Positions 60,101 to 64,000 of a stretch of DNA of 64,000 nt are shown one piece after another. The number at the start of each line of letters is the position of its first letter. The stretch's first letter is position 1. The notes under the pieces were generated by a model. That model saw nothing but the letters and a program-made list of their open reading frames with translations, did not search any database and was not told the origin of the DNA. The stretch is taken from the NCBI GenBank assembly GCA_035771165.1, contig JAWNZC010000468.1:1345771-1409770 (forward strand), in the 5' to 3' direction. The translations under genes were made by a program, and so were the position numbers. This DNA comes from Paragorgia papillata. Lineage: Eukaryota; Cnidaria; Anthozoa; Scleralcyonacea; Coralliidae.

Positions 60101-63100
60101 AGAATTTCATGCTCTTTAATCCAGTATAAGTTTCCAGAGTTGCACAAACCCATGAACGACGCAGGCGAGCTTTAAACAAATTGAGGTGCGGCGTCATTAA
60201 TACGACTGACGGGGCTTGTTTTGCATATTTCAGATTACCTCGGATATAAACACAATTTTCTCAGGCGCTATTCTATACGATTTTTTTTTAATTTACATCT
60301 GTTGTACAGAATTTCATGCTCTTTAATCTACTATAACTCTCCAGAGTGGCACAGACCCATGAACGACGCAGGCGAGCTTTAGACAAATAGCGGTGCGGCG
60401 TCATTAATACGACTGACGGGGCTTGTTTTGCATATTTCAGATTACCTCCGATATAAACACAATTTTCTCAGGCGCTATTCTATACGATTGTTTTTAAATT
60501 TACATATGTTGTACAGAATTTCATGCTCTTTAATCTACTATAAGTCTCCAGAGTGGCACAGACCCATGAACGCCGCAGGCGAGATTTAAACAAATTGCTT
60601 TTTTAAATTTACATATGTTGTAAAAATGTCATGCTCTTTAATCTAGTATAAGTCTCCAGAGTGGCACAGACCCATGAACGACGCAGGCGAGCTTTAAACA
60701 AATTGCTTTTTTTAATTTACATATGTTGTACAGAATTTCATGCTCTTTAATCTAGTATAAGTCTCCAGAGCGGCACAAACCCATGAACGACGCAGGCGAG
60801 CTTAAAAAACAAATTGAGGCGCGGCGCAATTAATACAACTGACGGGCTTGTTTTGCATATTTCAGATCACCTCGGATATAAACACAATTTTCTCAGGCGC
60901 TATTCTTTAGGATTTTTTTTAAAATTTACATATGTTGTACAGAATTTCATGCTCTTTAATCTAGTATAAGTCTCCAGAGCGGCACAAACCCATGAACGAC
61001 GCAGGCGAGCTTTAAAACAAATTGCGGCGCGGCGTCATTATTAATACGACTGACGGGGCTTGTTTTGCCTATTTCAGATTACCTCAGATATAAACACAAT
61101 TTTCTCAGGCGCTATTCTTTTCGATTTTTTTAAAATTTACATATGTTGTACAGAATTTCATGCTCTTTAATCCAGTATAAGTTTCCAGAGTTGCACAAAC
61201 CCATGAACGACGCAGGCGAGCTTTAAACAAATTGAGGTGCGGCGTCATTAATACGACGGACGGGGCTTGTTTTGCATATTTCAGATTACCTCGGATATAA
61301 ACACAATCTTCTCAGGCGGTATTCTTTACGATTTTTTTAATTTACATATGTTGTACAGAATTTCATGCTCTTTAATCTAGTATAAGTCTCCAGAGCGCAC
61401 AAACCCATGAACGACGCAGGCGAGCTTTAAACAAATTGAGGCGCGGCGCAATTAATACAACTGACGGGGCTTGTTTTGCATATTTCAGATTACCTCGCAT
61501 ATAAACACAATTTTCTCAGGCGCTATTCTTTACGATTTTTTAAAATTTACATATGTTTTACAGAATTTCATGCTCTTTAATCCAGTATAAGTTTCCAGAG
61601 TTGCACAAACCCATGAACGACGCAGGCGAGCTTTAAACAAATTGAGGTGCGGCGTCATTAATACGACGGACGGGGCTTGTTTTGCATATTTCAGATTACC
61701 TCGGATATAAACACAATTTTCTCAGGCGGTAATCTTTACGATTTTTTTAAATTTACATATGTTGTACAGACTTTCATGCTCTTTAATCGAGTATAAGTTT
61801 CCAGAGTTGCACAAACCCATGAACGACGCAGGCGAGCTTTAAACAAATTGAGGCGCGGCGTCATTAATACGACTGACGGGGCTTGTTTTGCATATTTCAG
61901 ATTACCTTGGATATAAACACAATTTTCTCAGGCGGTAATCTTTACGATTTTTTTAAATTTACGTATGTTGTACAGACTTTCATGCTCTTTAATCGAGTAT
62001 AAGTTTCCAGAGTTGCACAAACCCATGAACGACGCAGGCGAGCTTTAAACAAATTGAGGCGCGGCGTCATTAATACGACTGACGGGGCTTGTTTTGCATA
62101 TTTCAGATTACCTCGGATATAAACACAATTTTCTCAGGCGCTATTCTATACGATTTTTTTAAATTTTACATATGTTGTACAGAATTTCATGCTCTTTAAT
62201 CTACTATAACTCTCCAGAGTGGCACAGACCCATGAACGACGCAGGCGAGCTTTAAACAAATTGCGGTGGCGGCGTCCATTAATACGACTGACGGGGCTTG
62301 TTTTGCATATTTCAGATTACCTCAGATATAAACACAATTTTATCAGGCGCTATTCTATACGATTGTTTTTAAATTTACATATGTTGTACAGAATTTCATG
62401 CTCTTTAATCTACTATAAGTCTCCAGAGTGGCACAGACCCATGAACGCCGCAGGCGAGATTTAAACAAATTGCTTTTTTTAATTTACATATGTTGTAAAA
62501 ATGTCATGCTCTTTAATCTAGTATAAGTCTCCAGAGTGGCACAGACCCATGAACGACGCAGGCGAGCTTTAAACAAATTGCTTTTTTTAATTTACATATG
62601 TTGTACCGAATTTCATGCTCTTTAATCTAGTATAAGTCTCCAGAGCGGCACAAACCCATGAACGACGCAGGCGAGCTTAAAACAAATTGAGGCGCGGCGC
62701 AATTAATACAACTGACGGGGCTTGTTTTGCATATTTCAGATCACCTCGGATATAAACACAATTTTCTCAGGCGCTATTCTTTAGGATTTTTTAAAATTTA
62801 CATATGTTGTACAGAATTTCCATTGCTTTTTAATCGAGTATAAGTTTCCAGAGTTGCACAAACCCATGAACGACGAAGGCGAGCTTTAAACAAATTGCGG
62901 CGCGGCGTCATTAATACAACTGACGGGCTTGTTTTGCATATTTCAGATTACCTCAGATATAAACACAATTTTCTCAGGCGCTATTCTAATACGATTGTTT
63001 TTAAATTTACATATGTTTGTACGGAATTTCATGCTCTTTAATCTAGTATAAGTCTCCAGAGTGGCACAAACCCATGAACGACGCAGGCGAGCTTTAAACA

Positions 63101-64000
63101 AATTGAGGTGCGGCGTCATTAATACGACGGACGGGGCTTGTTTTGCATATTTCAGATTACCTCGGATATAAACACAATCTTCTCAGGCGGTATTCTTTAC
63201 GATTTTTTTAATTTACATATGTTGTACAGAATTTCATGCTCTTTAATCTAGTATAAGTCTCCAGAGCGGCACAAACCCATGAACGACGCAGGCGAGCTTT
63301 AAACAAATTGAGGCGCGGCGCAATTAATACAACTGACGGGGCTTGTTTTGCATATTTCAGATTACCTCGCATATAAAACACAATTTTCTCAGGCGCTATT
63401 CTTTACGATTTTTTTTAATTTACATATGTTGTACAGAATTTCATGCTCTTTAATCCAGTATAAGTTTCCAGAGTTGCACAAACCCATGAACGACGCAGGC
63501 GAGCTTTAAACAAATTGAGGTGCGGCGTCATTAATACGACGGACGGGGCTTGTTTTGCATATTTCAGATTACCTCGGATATAAACACAATTTTCTCAGGC
63601 GGTAATGTTTACGATTTTTTTAAATTTACATATGTTGTACAGACTTTCATGCTCTTTAATCGAGTATAAGTTTCCAGAGTTGCACAAACCCATGAACGAC
63701 GCAGGCGAGCTTTAAACAAATTGAGGCGCGGCGTCATTAATACGACTGACAGGGCTTGTTTTGCATATTTCAGATTACCTCGGATATAAACACAATTTTC
63801 TCAGGCGGTAATCTTTACGATTTTTTTAAAATTTACATATGTTGTACAGACTTTCATGCTCTTTAATCGAGTATAAGTTTCCAGAGTTGCACAAACCCAT
63901 CAACGACGCAGGCGAGCTTTAAACAAATTGAGGCGCGGCGTTATTAATACGACTGACGGGGCTTGTTTTGCATATTTCAGATTACCTCGGATATAAACAC
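54117..64000 (+). repeat. Higher-order repeat with alternating 1.87/1.45-kb units and extra indels
   Basis: Type-b anchors continue at 55833, 57293, 59165, 60617 and 62492, with intervals of 1460, 1872, 1452 and 1875 bp. The long and short forms alternate, which suggests a compound unit of about 3.33 kb. Single-base insertions in otherwise conserved blocks are frequent here: gaacgaacgcagg near 54130, tttaaatcgag near 55122, ttaataacgac near 56252, ttaccatcag near 56291, agttctccag near 57327 and ttttcctcagg near 57568. The window ends inside a monomer. Confidence 0.75.

Larger units (their letters stand above)
24624..64000 (+). repeat. Satellite array, right arm
   Basis: The same 206-bp satellite resumes in the same orientation and in exact register with the left arm, and continues to the window end, giving roughly 200 units including short ones. 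The first monomers (gatttattt, ctctgtaatc, tataactctcc, aacaacgcag) are the same rare subtype found near 20230 on the left. Subtypes are shuffled from about 25 to 44 kb, and from 44.5 kb a regular higher-order repeat takes over. I saw no host gene or other inserted element in this arm. Confidence 0.97.

Noticed and set aside
1..64000. Open frames of 60-104 residues in the satellite, for example at 1901-2191, 3975-4289, 12827-13132, 34197-34472 and 62219-62464
   Set aside because: They are read-through of the repeat, recur only where indels happen to align frames, lie on both strands, and the monomer length is not a multiple of three. They show no domain or conserved start.
1..64000. CRISPR array
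   Set aside because: The units are contiguous 206-bp repeats without unique spacers, and the transposon has spliceosomal introns, so the sequence is eukaryotic.
1..64000. CENP-B box or telomere-type repeats
   Set aside because: No match to the CENP-B box pattern and no TTAGGG-type runs were seen. The TTAGGA/GTAGGA motifs lie only in the transposon ends.

Overview
The window is eukaryotic, almost certainly metazoan, repetitive DNA. About 95% of it (1-21231 and 24624-64000) is one head-to-tail satellite array with a basic monomer of about 206 bp. All monomers seen lie in the same orientation, and arithmetic on the window length gives roughly 300 copies. I recognise no host gene, RNA gene or prokaryotic feature. 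The satellite's open reading frames are read-through of the repeat and are not annotated as genes. I cannot assign a species. The hAT-like transposase type, with spliceosomal introns, is common in aquatic invertebrates and fish, and the satellite matches nothing I can name.

The array is interrupted once, at 21232-24623, by a 3392-bp class II transposon of the hAT type. Its ends are 13-bp imperfect inverted repeats (CAGGCTTTCT...). They are flanked by a perfect 6-bp duplication of satellite sequence (CGGATA), and removing the element plus one copy restores an intact monomer. Inside each end is a cluster of GTAGGA motifs spaced at multiples of about 10-11 bp. The transposase gene lies on the minus strand. 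It has a probable 5' UTR intron (24285-24409), a zinc-finger and DDE-type first block (23157-24203), a middle block with the RW motif (22555-23148), a block with the catalytic Glu and hAT dimerisation motif (21953-22558), a 119-bp intron (21834-21952) and a charged coiled-coil terminal exon (21525-21833). Two one-base frameshifts break the reading frame, so this copy is probably inactive unless they are sequence errors.

The satellite has multi-scale structure. The left arm (1-21231) shows multimer registers of about 2.58 kb, 1.23 kb, 3.29 kb and a local 0.62 kb. The stretch from about 24.6 to 44.5 kb mixes monomer subtypes in shuffled blocks. From about 44.5 kb a regular higher-order repeat of about 1.66 kb (7 full and 2 short monomers) or 1.87 kb (one extra monomer) takes over, with near-identical copies. 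Two deleted monomer classes, about 108-110 bp, mark these registers. Two chimeric monomers (34009-34158 and 53917-54116) and a rise in single-base indels from about 53.5 to 63 kb mark rearranged or poorly resolved places.

In functional terms the window is a satellite domain, perhaps centromeric, pericentromeric or heterochromatic (inference only), that received one cut-and-paste transposon. The most noteworthy elements are the helically phased subterminal motif arrays, the non-canonical 6-bp target duplication, the duplicated intron/3'-UTR segment in the transposon, and the layered higher-order structure of an apparently unnamed satellite.
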